From Karstenula rhodostoma CBS 690.94 (lineage: Eukaryota; Ascomycota; Dothideomycetes; Pleosporales; Didymosphaeriaceae): DNA of 64,000 bases. The notes under the pieces are model-generated. The model did no database searches. It was not told the DNA's origin and worked only from the letters and a program-made list of their open reading frames with translations. Numbering within the stretch: the first letter of the stretch is position 1; every line of letters starts with the position of its first letter. This document shows, one piece after another, positions 23,682 through 34,559 of this stretch. The translations under genes were made by a program, and so were the position numbers. The stretch covers positions 281,599 through 345,598 of the forward strand of contig MU001493.1 of NCBI GenBank assembly GCA_010093485.1, written 5' to 3'.

Positions 23682-26291
23682 CGCGCCCTAGGCTGCGGGT
23701 GCGGCCTGCGGACGTGGCAGCGACGGACGGTGGTGGGGGCGTGAGGGCGAGGCGGCACACGGCTCTCGAGGACCCTGATCACGAGGGCAGCAGCTCGTCG
23801 TCGCGGTGATGGACACTGGATACGCCAGCAACGCAGCGCACCCGGGGCTAGCGATGGCGCTGCACGGCGGGCTGTGTAACTCAGGTCTCGCGGGCCTGGC
23901 GCGGCTCACGGCGAGGAACGGGCAAGGGCAGCGGAGGCGGTGTCGGTGACGGTGACGGCGACGGCGACGGTGGTGGGCAGCTGGCGGTGGCAACGGCAAC
24001 GGCAGCGCAGTGCAGTGGGAGCAGCAGACGGGCTCGACTTGACCTGACCGTCTGCCAGGACGCAGGTCATCCCCATCCACTTGTCCCGCTATCCTGCGAA
24101 GTGGACCTCAACCAATTGGAGGCCGATGGTGATGTGCGCCGGTCAATGCGCCCAAGCCAGACTGCGCGGCGGGTGCAAGGGTCCTTCACAATTTCAGTAT
24201 AAATCACCGCCCGAGACACAGGCCCTCGTTGCCAGCCCGTTTCCGCCTCGACTACCTGTTCTAGTACTCTATACTCTACTGTCTACGTATACCGCTGCGC
24301 AGACGCCTTGTCCAGCCCACACGCAATGCCGACGTGCCGACAGTCGATGCCAGCTCAAACCCCTCGGATATTTGAAACGGCCCTGCCCTGACCCCCCCGC
24401 GGACTCAGGGCCGCCAAGGCCTCCGCGTCGAACATCACCTTCGATTGAACGCCTCTCCATCTTGGTCTACACGCACAGTATCTTCTAGTTCTAGTATGGA
24501 CTGGCTGGTTGGGAGACCAATCCTTGACTCGCAAGCAGATTGGTGGCGTTGGGCCTCGACACCTGCCCGCGACGCCCACCTGCCGTCCGTCCACGCACCC
24601 GTCTCATCTCGCAATCAATGTCGCAGGACCCACCGTGGCCGCCTCTGCAGTCCGCCACAGGTTTGAGTACACTGTGTGGCAGTAGGCAACACATGCCCGT
24701 TCCTGCGTATACCCTCACCTTTCTGGAACTTTGTCATCTAGCTCGTTCCCCACACAGCCATTTTCAGGGACGCGCCCAAAATAGATACCGCTGCTATCGA
24801 GAGACACATCAGCTCTCATCATCAACCCTCACATCAGCCCCGTCAGTCATGCTACGAATCACGATTGCCGCTCCCGCGTACAGCTTCTGCAAACACGCCG
24901 TTTGAGCCTCCGTGCTTGCCTTCTCCACCGCAATCATCGCTGCCGGGGCGCATATCTGGTCACGAAGGAGCAATTGAGACCCACCCCGTCCGCACAATTC
25001 AAACCACGTCTCAGTGCGTGGGATCAATTTGAACAGTGCAGAACGCCTCTCCACGTGTCCTCGAATCCGAGCATCTGAGGTCGCCTTACTTCATCCGCAA
25101 ACGAGATTGAAATTGAAGGGGCGCATGCAACATGCGCGTCACGGCCTTGTGCACACATGCGCAGCTGCAGGGCAATCAACCCTAGAGCCGCCTATCAGCT
25201 GTATCAATCATCGTTTGTAGCGAGGAACCTTCGTCTGGTTCATTCGGGCAGAATTTACGACTATCCTCCTACCACCATCTCGGCTAGCATGCTTCCGATA
25301 TGTCTCAGAGGATCGCGTGCTTTGTTTCATCTTGCGGGCGGATGAACGTCCCCGTGAGCGGCCCAGCCCTTCGGGATTGGTACCCCAGAAAACATCTGCA
25401 GCCACACTCTCACGACCTTCCGTTCGGGATTGCTTGGAGGCAGATTTCCAGCAGCGCACTTCAGTGCCAATGGATTCCTCGAGTACGGTTTCTGCGTGAC
25501 CTGGAGGCCTATCCTCTGGCACTTCTACCGTCTCACCTGCCGCGTCTGCGACTGCCTACTTCGGAAGCATTCCGCACCCTGTTCAGACCGGACCCAAATA
25601 CCTGTCGAGAAATCTCCGACAAGTCACTAGCCACTGACATCCCCGGCGTGCGCCCGTACGGCTGACTGCAGCATCCTATGACGAACGTTGTGACCAAGCA
25701 GACCCTCCATCAACGGTCAACTGCGTGAAGATGACAACAAGAACCAACACCAGCTCTACTGCAACATGTATCAAAACGGTCCACAAGAAATCGACGGCCT
25801 ATGATATGATGTCTCGCTTCCATTTGGTGCAGTCGTGATCGACAACACAACATGCTTCTCTAACACACCGCTGCAATGAATCCCGGCCTCATCGTCAATT
25901 CGTACAGCTGGCTAATCCGCCAGGGCCCGACTAGTCTGCGGCATCTGCAATAGCGAGGTCAGTATTTTGCAGTAGCTGATACAGCAAGAACGTTACATGA
26001 TGTCGACGAAAATTCGATACGTGTGCCCGATGATCTCCAATCCTTGAGCCGATAAACGCCTGCTTTCAATCAGATCTTCTGCGCCCCTGCGACGCCATGC
26101 ACAGGTCGTTGGGTGACACAGGTCCACGTGACTCGTATTCTTCTCGCGCCAGTCTCACTTGATAAACACTACGGTGTTGATGTTACGCATCATCAAGGGG
26201 ATTTTGAAGAGATAACAATCTTTACCTTGCACGCGAACATGTTGAGTGATCCTAGACGGGCGCAGGCGGGCAGGTTATTTATCAAGGGTCC
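23682..26291. other. long gene-poor region
   Basis: About 2.6 kb without a supported gene. Near 23940-24010 there is a trinucleotide-like GGTGAC/GGCGAC run upstream of the LIM-RhoGAP gene. Beyond about 24.7 kb the base composition becomes mixed and no frame exceeds 135 codons. This is probably promoter plus decayed intergenic DNA leading into the repeat-rich part of the window. Confidence 0.5.
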
Positions 26292-27771
26292 CTAACTAGC
26301 TAGCTTCTCCAGTACCAGGCCTAAGAAGCCACCCCAATACCCCTCCTCGCTCTCATCCATCCTATATTTCAGCAAGTTTCCATACAGTCTAATCAACCGA
26401 AAGATGCCACGTATTAAATCCATTCTTAGTTTCTTAAAATGGTCTAAGTCTTGGCCTAAGACATACACGCCACTTCTCCCAGCTACAAGATTATTTTGTA
26501 GATACGTATAGTATACGTAGTACTTATAGCTAACAACAGTAAATGCAGGTTCAACTATAGCAGCAGGCTTAAATAGGATCTAGGCTACATATACAAGTTA
26601 CTATTTCTTACGCAGAGATGCAGCAATCTATATACTTATCTACAGTTCTACTTTAGTATAGACTCTATAAGCGGGCTTCACCTTAAACCTAGAAAAGAAG
26701 GCTGTCTGCTTAGTAAAAGTATTAAGCATATACGATATTTCTTCCCTGTTTGCGGCGACCAAGCGTTTATAGAGGGTGGAGATAGCGGGGTCGCGATGTG
26801 AGTAGGAGATGACATAGTCAGTTTTACGGTCAATAAGCTTATAACGATCGTTCGAGGCAGAGGCGGGGATTAGAGATAGGTAGGGTTGATGGGCTGGGAC
26901 TGGCTTGATAGTGGGTCAGTTGACGAGTGCTCGATCTCCGGGAAAGGGTGCACCTACACGCTCTGTAGCCACCACCGCCTGTTACCGTACAAACGCATAG
27001 CTAGGTGGAGTAGAGGCTGCACCACGTCTACACACCACGCATTCTCGTCACGGTTGCCGTCTTTGCAACTGCGCGCATTAAGAAATAAGTCCCTCGCCGA
27101 TTCCCCATACAGCCGTTAGCTCGTCAGCAGAACGTGTCACCAGCGTCGTAGTTGGTTGGTTTGGTGGTTTGGTAGCCCACTTCGGGATTGTCCTTGATGA
27201 CTTGCTAGGAGCATAGAAGCATACGAGGGCCGGCAACAATATTAGAATCACAGACCTCTAGTCCTTTAGGGATAAAACCGCAGTCAACACCTTCGGGTAA
27301 CCGGTCAGAGAGCCGCTCGACGTGCTTCAGCGGGGCGTCCCTTACACCGTTCAGGCTCTCTGCTATCACCGGAGGCCATACATTCCTAAGTATAATCGGC
27401 GTCTCACGGGCTGGGCTGGAGGATCGTTTCGAAAAGAGTCGACTTCGAGAGCTGAACGTGTTCTTCTCGTTGAGCGTGAGCGGAGTGTTGCTACCTAGTT
27501 GCGACGCGCTCTGTTCAGGGAGAACGTTGTCAGAATATTCGATTCTTCGCCGCTTCTGGGTGTCGCTGCGGTGCGAGCTGGGGACCGGTGTGGTCGTGGG
27601 AAGGGACATGGCGCGCTTTCGCTTCGGCGGTGCTGGAAAGGGCTCTAGGGCGGCTTCGTCGGGCGGTGGAGACGGAAGGAAGCAGGAATTTTGTGTAGAG
27701 AGAAGCCACGAGCTGATTAGATCGCTCTGCGGCATAGGATGAGCAGATGCTGGGTCCATTGTTGCGGGCAT
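26292..27771 (-). pseudogene. decayed PD-(D/E)XK nuclease-like gene
   Basis: Read on the minus strand, an open N-terminal frame of 188 residues (27771-27205; hydrophobic Trp-Leu start, SPPP, KRKRAM and KRRRIE basic blocks) ends at a TAG. Protein-like sequence continues downstream in fragments to a final TAG at 26292-26294. Recognisable stretches include DRKTDYVISYSHRDP, FFSRFKVKPAYRV, and LDHFKKLRMDLIRGIFRLI with EEGYWGGFLG near the end. These resemble the fungal PD-(D/E)XK nuclease-like domain proteins often seen near repeats. Within the conserved part several stops are TAG where the context suggests former CAG (for example after TKVEL and after ISI), the change expected from C-to-T mutation at CpA. 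The family name is inferred from layout and wording and was not confirmed by a search. Confidence 0.55.
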
Positions 27772-28562
27772 GAAGGTTGTTGATGCCTAGACGCGTGGTT
27801 TGGTATTCGCGGGGCCTCCCAGGCTTAGCCGCGATGATAGAAGCCCGGGCGTTCGGGAAGAAATCTCCATCGGCGACCGGCTGAAGCCCATTTCTAGGCT
27901 TAATCCTATTTATAGCCACTGCATTTCTGGAGCTTACTATCAAGGCCCTTTTATGAACACTGGACCGAGGTTATGATCCAGGTTCCAACCCCAAATGGTA
28001 CAATTATAATCTAGGCCTAGGTGTCATGACATGAACGCTATGATACCATCTACTGTCACCCTTCCCCGTCGAAGGAGTGGTGGCCCCTCGCCTCCGTTTG
28101 TGATCTGACTTCTATCTATGACTAACGTACATCCTTTAGTCACGCTCAAAACCATTTCAAAACCACGGGCAAGTTCTGAGCGACAATATTAAAACGCCAG
28201 GTTATTGCCATCGAGCTTCGCAAAGGCAACGGGTGTCGTCCCACCAGCCGACGTCACGGACTTAGCCTCGTGTGTTGTGACTCGCTTCTGGCATGGAGGA
28301 AGGGGCGGATGCGGGGATTCGGTCGAGTGCGGCTAACGGGCGGTGCGTGCGATTCTGGGATAGGGCAATCGTGACCGAAGCGAAAGCCCATAAGTAACGT
28401 TATATGGGTTGGGCCGGTTTTCTTGCGAAAGTGTTTCCGGCTCTACAATTACTTCTTATACTCAACGAGGGCGCCAATGATTACTCAGTGATAATGTGAC
28501 ATTATGAAAATTCAGTCCATACCCAGGTCTGAACCAGATGAAGTATCCTAATAGGGCCAAGG
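27772..28562. other. intergenic region, no gene seen
   Basis: About 790 bp between the decayed gene and the aminomutase-like gene. No long frame. A GC-rich patch at roughly 28190-28360 contrasts with its surroundings and may be a remnant of other coding DNA, but nothing specific is recognisable. Confidence 0.4.
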
Positions 28563-30141
28563 CTACTCTATAATCTGACCCGAAGCCTTGTCTTTCGCCA
28601 TCTTAACAAGTTCGCGATATCGTGGCTCAAAGAAGAACTCACTCTCACCGAAGGCAGGCTTGAGATCGCTCAACCACGTTGCTTCAGGATCGTAAGTTGC
28701 GAAGAAGATCCTACCCATCCACGACGGATCTCGCGCTTGCCAGAATTGCAGAGCGAACACTTTTTCACCGGCAATCATCTCGACGCCGATAACACCAACC
28801 TTACCAGGCGACGCTGACATCGAAGGGCCCCGGACCGTTCGAGCAGTCCCTGCGATTCCACGGTATGCTTCGTTGAATATCTTATGGGCTCGTCCAAGCG
28901 GGACGTTCCAGTAGTGAGATGCACCCGTGTCGCGCTCGACGAACCTGTTATAGCGATATGTTAAGGAAGGATCTATTTCGTCGATGAAGTTGGAATACAT
29001 ACATGTAATAAGGCACTATGCCTAATCTTGTCTGAAGATTCCACATTTTGCGCCAAATGTTCGAATCATCATTGACATGTCGGATAAGCGGTGCCTGACC
29101 TCTAATCTGTGCCCCTGTCATACGGATATTTCGGACCGCCGCTTGAGCTGCCGGATGTTCTAATTCCCTAGGATGGCTGAAGTGGGCTTGGAAAGCGAGT
29201 TGTTTTCCTGACTTTACCACTTCCTCAAAAAGAGACAACGTCTGCTTGGCATCGGGATCTGTAGTATACTTATAAGGCCACCAAGCTAACGATTTAGATC
29301 CAATTCGAATCGTATCTAGCGTTTTAGGTGCGTTGGGACCAGCATAAAGTGGTTCAAGGTAAGATCGGAGTACTTGTGGCGGCATAACCATTGGATCACC
29401 GCCAGTAAAAAGAACGTCTTTCACCTGCGGATTCTGGAGGAGGTAATCTCGAAGTTGCAAACCATTGCTAGATTTGAAGGTCTGTGAAGAGCCAACGGAA
29501 GTAAATTGAGCCCATCGAAAGCAGTAAGTGCAGAACGCATGGCAATATTGGCCCTAATGCTCATGAGAAACAAATTGATCAGCTGGACTTATTTATAAAC
29601 TTACTTCCGAGGGAAAGAATAACACTGTCTCCCGGTACTTATGCTGCATGCCGGCAAATGTCTCTTCTCCAATTCGTGGTACGTTCTCTGTCTTCTGGTT
29701 TGCAGGATGTGGGTTCATCTTGGCCCGTATCTCTTCCGCCAAGTGCTGTAGTCCTGCTTTGGACATCCCCAGACCCGCCGCCTTGCTCATAGTCGCCAGG
29801 TCGTTTGGCATGAGCATCCCTGGCTGTGGAAATGCCAGCTGGAATATGGGATCATCTGGCACATTTGACCTATTATTGCATTTATCAGCTCGATACCAAG
29901 GAGAATCGAGAACTGAGACCCACCAGTCAATAAGATCACCCGCAACGTGGTTATTCACTCTCATCGGAAACACGTTTGCTGCGACCTGATAGGGTAATGG
30001 GTCCATGGGCGCGGCATATCGTTTGAAGAGTGATGGAATCGAACTTTTCGTGAACATGTCATAACCTTTCCTGCTGATGACTTCCATTTTGATAAGCGGT
30101 GAACCCTGTACTCTGCAGAGAGGAAATCTTGGGACGTGCAA
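28563..30141 (-). CDS. radical-SAM lysine 2,3-aminomutase-like enzyme
   Basis: Four exons on the minus strand (30141-29924, 29869-29605, 29553-29003, 28944-28563) give 471 residues, or 453 from the second in-frame ATG at 30087. The radical-SAM cluster motif C165-x3-C169-x2-C172 (CHAFCTYC) spans the start of exon 3, GGDP (212-215) is the SAM-binding element, and the segment ASPGKVGV carries a lysine (K393) in the position of the PLP lysine of KamA enzymes. Bacterial KamA converts L-lysine to L-beta-lysine using SAM, PLP and a 4Fe-4S cluster that needs one-electron reduction. The gene is uninterrupted although repeats lie on both sides. It is divergent from a ferredoxin gene 347 bp away. The N-terminus is basic and could be an organelle signal. 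Exact substrate is unproven. Confidence 0.9.
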
Positions 30142-30488
30142 AAGATTTTTTGACGTAAACGTGACTGAACACGTACTGATATAGCTTAAAGATAGCTTAA
30201 ACTACGTAATTCTTCTTTGACTTTATTTTATACCTCTAGAATGTTTTGATCACTCCACGCGGACTTCTTATGCGTCCAGTTAATTAGATAAATAGCCTTG
30301 CATGTATACGGCGGTAAGTTCCTAATGCAACAAGACGCCCAGCCTAGTCGTATACGTAAGTTGCACTCCAACTTGTGGCACAGTATCTCGACATATACAC
30401 AATAGGGAAATGCCGGCAGGGCCGGCAGCAACCCGTTCAGTAGCCAAGGCGTGGAACTGGGAGCTGTCACAAAGGGGGCTAAAGATTT
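30142..30488. promoter_or_regulatory. shared divergent promoter, aminomutase-like / ferredoxin
   Basis: The 347 bp between the two head-to-head start codons must hold both promoters. A GC-rich direct repeat, GCCGGCAGG followed by GCCGGCAGCA, sits at about 30412-30430. It includes CCGG blocks spaced as a zinc-cluster regulator site might be, but no factor can be named. Confidence 0.5.
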
Positions 30489-31267
30489 ATGAGCAGGGAT
30501 GGTTGGCGATTTACATTTGCCATGAATGAGTGCTATATACTAATATCCCTACCGATGTTTTACATTACACCTTTCTTTTTTTCAATCAGAACGTCTGCAC
30601 CCTTTTCGTCACCATCCACCAGCATCACAATAGTGGGCGTTCATTTTCATCAATTGCTCGGAGCATCCAAATATCTATCGAAAATAATTCATTTCTCTCA
30701 ATGGAAAGGCATTGCGACTATCAATACTGCAAGGCCGTTCTCCAATAGATTCACCAGGAATTTGGCTTCACAAAGCCCTGCCAAGGAGAATAACCCACGG
30801 AGCTCATATGTGAGGTAAACGATATGTAAAGCATAGTGAGACGCCTTCGCTAAGATCTTCCCTCTAGGTATAGAATAGATTTCAAACGCCCCTCAGGCGT
30901 GGTTTATAGCTGCACCGCCGCTGAAGGCGAGAGCTTCCTCTCAGTGGCACAGCACGCTGGACTCGAGATCGAAGGTTCGTTACCTTTACCCTCTTCTCTG
31001 GAATTTCTTCTTTAAGATTAAATGACGCAAAATATAGGCGCTTGTCAGGGCGAATGTGCTTGCTCTACCTGCCATGTTATAGCTTCTTCCAAAGAACACT
31101 ACTTGAGCCTCGACTCGCCGACAGAGAAAGAAAATGACATGCTGGATCTGGCACATGGTTTGACAGAGACGAGTCGACTGGCCTGTCAACTACGGATGAA
31201 ACGAGATTTGAGTGGCGTGGAGATCACATTACCTGGAATCACACAAGACGTGCAGAAGGACATATAA
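30489..31267 (+). CDS. adrenodoxin-type [2Fe-2S] ferredoxin
   Basis: Three exons (30489-30814, 30868-30974, 31038-31267) join in frame to 220 residues. The ferredoxin domain starts about residue 109 (RYRIDFKRPSGVVYSC), with cluster ligands C147, C153 and C156 in GACQGECACSTCH and C194 in RLACQL. The acidic helix ENDMLDLAHGLTETSR is the adrenodoxin/Yah1 partner-binding surface. Mitochondrial members pass electrons from an NADPH reductase to cytochromes P450 and Fe-S assembly. The first ~108 residues are not conserved and may include a mitochondrial presequence; starts at 30522 or 30555 are equally possible. A housekeeping Yah1 copy would be expected elsewhere, so this one is probably an accessory paralogue. 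The position beside a radical-SAM gene suggests it may reduce that enzyme's cluster, which is inference. Confidence 0.85.
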
Positions 31268-31592
31268 TGCCTAGAGTAGAGATAGTCTAGAAGGTCAATA
31301 CTAGTTTTCTCACCCAGTGTTCTCTTGAGCCCTAATGCTAACACAAGCTAATTGCATTACTATGGGAAATATGGCTACTTCATAATCCAACAGCTTGTAT
31401 GAATGGAGCAAGCTTGAAGCAGCTTTCACTTCTATCTAACATACGCGCCCGAGGCATCTTACCATAATAGTATAGAATCCTCTAATATAGTTATCAGTCT
31501 TGCCTTCTGCGAAACGAGCTTCCAGGCAATACTTGTTGCATGGGCATCATATGATCATGGCCCGGTCCTCAACAGAGCCGTATATCCCTCAT

Positions 31593-31910
31593 GTCAGCCA
31601 ATAGACTCTGAAGCTCGGCTTTAATGATATGCCTGGGCCCGGGCCGGTGCCGCCTGCGCCCGATAGCTTGGTTTCACAGCCCACAACATTTGATCGGCCG
31701 TTAACGATTGGTAGTAATAGCAGCTAGAGCCGGGTCATACTTATCACATAAGCACCTGATGGTCAGGGCCCGACGGCCCTTTAAGACCTGACTCTTTAAA
31801 GGGTAATACATCCATAAAATCAGCCAATAGACCCTGAAGCTCGGCTTTAATGATATGCCTGGGCCCGGGCCGGTGCCGCCCGCACCCGATAGTTTGGTTC
31901 ATGGCCCACA
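31593..31910. repeat. direct duplication of a ~90-bp GC-rich segment
   Basis: The segment running from CAGCCAATAGA through TGCCTGGGCCCGGGCCGGTGC to GCCCACA is present twice, at about 31593-31688 and 31821-31910, with a few point differences. The spacer holds another GC-rich patch. No coding function is evident. Confidence 0.85.
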
Positions 31911-32006
31911 TAGACATTAAATATAACTTTGCCGCAAAGAATATCCACAGTCACTAGCGATTGCGGCTTCATCCTTACAGGTAGCAACACCAACTCAGGC
32001 CCATGT

Positions 32007-32734
32007 GCCAGCAAGGGTCCAGCCCACTTTTTGTTGATAGCTGACAATTCAAACTGTCTGTTTAGCGTTCTTCAGTTTACGAAAGGTGAGGCTAAATAGC
32101 ACATGTTGCAGCTGGTGTAATGGGGCGAAGCCTTATGCCTGCAGCAATTTACGTGCAGCAGTGAGGGGAGAGGAGAGTGCGATGCGGGAAGAGAGCCATG
32201 CAACTGTGCCTTAACCACACAGGAATCCTGTATCTCTATATCGGCCTCGCCGACGCTATGTCTTATGCCTGCAGCAATTTACGTGCAGTAGTGAGGGGAG
32301 AGGAGAGTGCGATNNNNNNNNNNATCGGCCTCGCCGACGCTATGTCTTATGCCTGCAGCAATTTACGTGCAGTAGTGAGGGGAGAGGAGAGTGCGATACG
32401 GGAAGAGAGCCATGCAACTGTGCCTCAACCATACAGGAATCCTGTATCTCTACATCGGCCTCGCCGACGCTATGTCTTATGCCTGCAGCAATTTACGTGC
32501 AGTAGTGAGGGGAGAGGAGAGTGCGATGCGGGAAGAGAGCCATACAACTGTGCCTCAACCACACAGGAATCCTATATCTCGCTTCACCTATACAGGCAGA
32601 TATGCCAGCAAGGGTCCAGCCCACTTTTTGTTGATAGCTAACTAGTCAAACTATATAGCGTTCCACAGTCAGCGCTAACCCATTTACGGAAGGTGAGGCT
32701 AAGCAGCAAATGTTGCAGCCGGTGTGATGGGGCC
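32007..32734. repeat. flanking direct repeats around a tandem array
   Basis: A segment from GCCAGCAAGGGTCCAGCCCA to GGTGAGGCTAA...TGGGGC occurs at about 32007-32127 and again at 32604-32734. The two copies bracket the 130-bp tandem array. The right copy ends inside the first codons of the MFS transporter gene. Confidence 0.8.
32132..32590. repeat. 130-bp tandem repeat array with assembly gap
   Basis: Units beginning CTTATGCCTGCAGCAATTTA start at 32132, 32262, 32346 and 32476; intact spacing is 130 bp. The second unit is cut by a run of ten N at 32314-32323, so the true copy number is unknown and the array is probably collapsed. Units differ by only a few bases. A readable frame runs through the repeats but has no independent support as a gene. 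Confidence 0.95.
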
Positions 32735-34559
32735 GCAATCGCTAGCGACTATAGAGGGAAGCAGTCTTGAGTCAGACAGAGTACTTGAGCAAACTTCAAC
32801 AATTTTCATCTGCACTTGTTACGCAGCAATGATGATTCTTCTCCGCCTCGAAAGTGACGGAATTCCTCAATCATGGCCGATGCTGAAGAAAGTGTACTGC
32901 ACTTATATACCTACAATCGTTGGGTTCCTCGTCTGCTTTGCGTCAGCGACTACCGTCCCCGCAGAGGCACAATTTGTATCAGAGTTTCACGTCTCGAGTC
33001 GTGTAGCTTTATTTCCATTCAGTTTTTTCACGCTGGGGCTCGCGTACGTCTAACCGCGTTATCTGATAATCGCTCAGTCGATATTGACGTGTGTCTACAG
33101 TTTTGGACCGCTACTTGCAGCTCCTATTAGTGAGAACTACGGCCGTAGACCTGTATATCTACTCGGCCTGCTTGCTTTTTCCTTTTTTACTTTAGGCGCC
33201 GGCTTCTCACCGAGCTTTACGTCTCTCGTCTTGTGCCGATTCTTTGCTGGGGCGTTTGGAGGCGCCATGCTAGTCGTAGGCTTTGGGTTTTTGGCGGATG
33301 TTTGGACGACCAAGCAATTGCCTGTGGCACTATCTATCTTTAATGTGGTTCCATTCTGTGGCCCTGCTGCTGGGTATATCTACAACCCGTCCTATACTCG
33401 TTTAAGAACTGTACTGATGTCTGGTAGGCAGCTTGTTTCGAGCTACATTATACCGCAGAAAACGTGGGCATGGACCCAGTGGCCAACCCTCTTTCTAGCA
33501 GCCTTTATTTATCTCACAATTTTACCCATGCCGGAGACCTATCGAACAGCAAACAACTCTACAATTCAGACTTTAAACGAAGTAAAGCAAAAACGTTTCG
33601 GAGAGTATATCAAATCTTTGCTAGCGGCTATTCCCTTTGTGCGACCTCTGCACATGCTTATCCACGAGCCAGTTGTTTGCCTCTTCTCCCTTTGTAAGCA
33701 TGCCTTGAAAATTCGGTAAATAATTACTAATCTTTAGATATTGCATTTAACTTTACCGCTATCTATTGCTTTTCTGCCTCTATCCCATTTGTCTTCAAGA
33801 CACAATATGGATTTAGCTTGCAATCTCAAGGACTTGTTTTTACAGGCTTGATAGTTGGGTAACCTGCAATTTTACACTGATCTACGTTACCACGAAATCA
33901 TTAACTTTTCCCAGATACTTAATTTCGGGGCCAACAATGATATTTCCCTACATGAAGCAGATGCAGAAAAACCAGGCAGCCAACTCCTCAAGCGCAAACA
34001 TAGAACCATTCGAAAATGGAACTCAACCAGAAAGTCTGCTCTGGCCAGCGTTAATTGGCGCCGTGGCACTTCCTGTCAGTTTCTTCTGGTTTGGATGGTC
34101 AGCGGAGGCTCAGGTGCATTGGGCATGTCCTATCACAGCTCTTGGCCTATATTCATGGGGGAATAATCTGCTTTATGTGAGATCTATGATTCAATATTAT
34201 TAGAGGTATCGGTACTGATTTTCCAACACAGAATGCTGCGCAGCTATACCTTTTGGAAACATATGGGTCTCGCTACGGGGCGAGTGCTACTGCCGCCAAC
34301 AATCTGCTCCGATACATATGGGCTGCTATACTACCTTTGTTCATGACAACGAGTGAGTAACGTCGCATATATTACTCCCCTTAATCACTGACGTGAGAGT
34401 GAAATAGTGTATTCCAATCTTGGGACCGGTTGGGCTTCAAGCCTTCTTGGGTTCATCCTAGTCCTGTTCGTGCCCATTCCATGGGTTTTGCGTTACTTTG
34501 GACCCAAGTTGAGATCTCGTAGTGTCTATTTGCAGACAGATGAAATTTTGCAACAATAG
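32727..34559 (+). CDS. MFS transporter, DHA1 (drug:H+ antiporter)-like
   Basis: Seven exons (32727-33043, 33101-33373, 33428-33693, 33738-33858, 33915-34176, 34232-34352, 34408-34559) join in frame to 503 residues, full length for the family. Diagnostic blocks are VSEFHVSSRVALFP before helix 2, PLLAAPISENYGRRPVYL (the MFS motif A loop), LVLCRFFAGAFGGAML, and the C-terminal half with ETYGSRYGASATAANNLLR. The group includes fungal exporters of drugs, polyamines and secondary metabolites at the plasma membrane. All six introns are 44-57 nt, and several can also be read through, as is common here. The N-terminus is short and lies inside a local duplication, so the true start may differ. It follows the ferredoxin gene on the same strand. 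Confidence 0.87.

Larger units (their letters stand above)
31949..32750. repeat. inverted repeat pair matching the 5' end of the MFS gene
   Basis: The sequence at 31949-31968 (AGTCACTAGCGATTGCGGCT) is the reverse complement, with two mismatches, of 32731-32750, which encodes the first residues of the downstream MFS transporter. The two arms enclose the duplicated segments and the tandem array. Confidence 0.7.

Noticed and set aside
32132..32590. CRISPR-like array
   Set aside because: Units are long contiguous tandem repeats without spacers, in a eukaryotic genome.
32177..32641. Frame running through the 130-bp repeats and the N gap
   Set aside because: It exists because the repeat unit happens to be open in one frame; the N run makes any translation meaningless and no motif is present.
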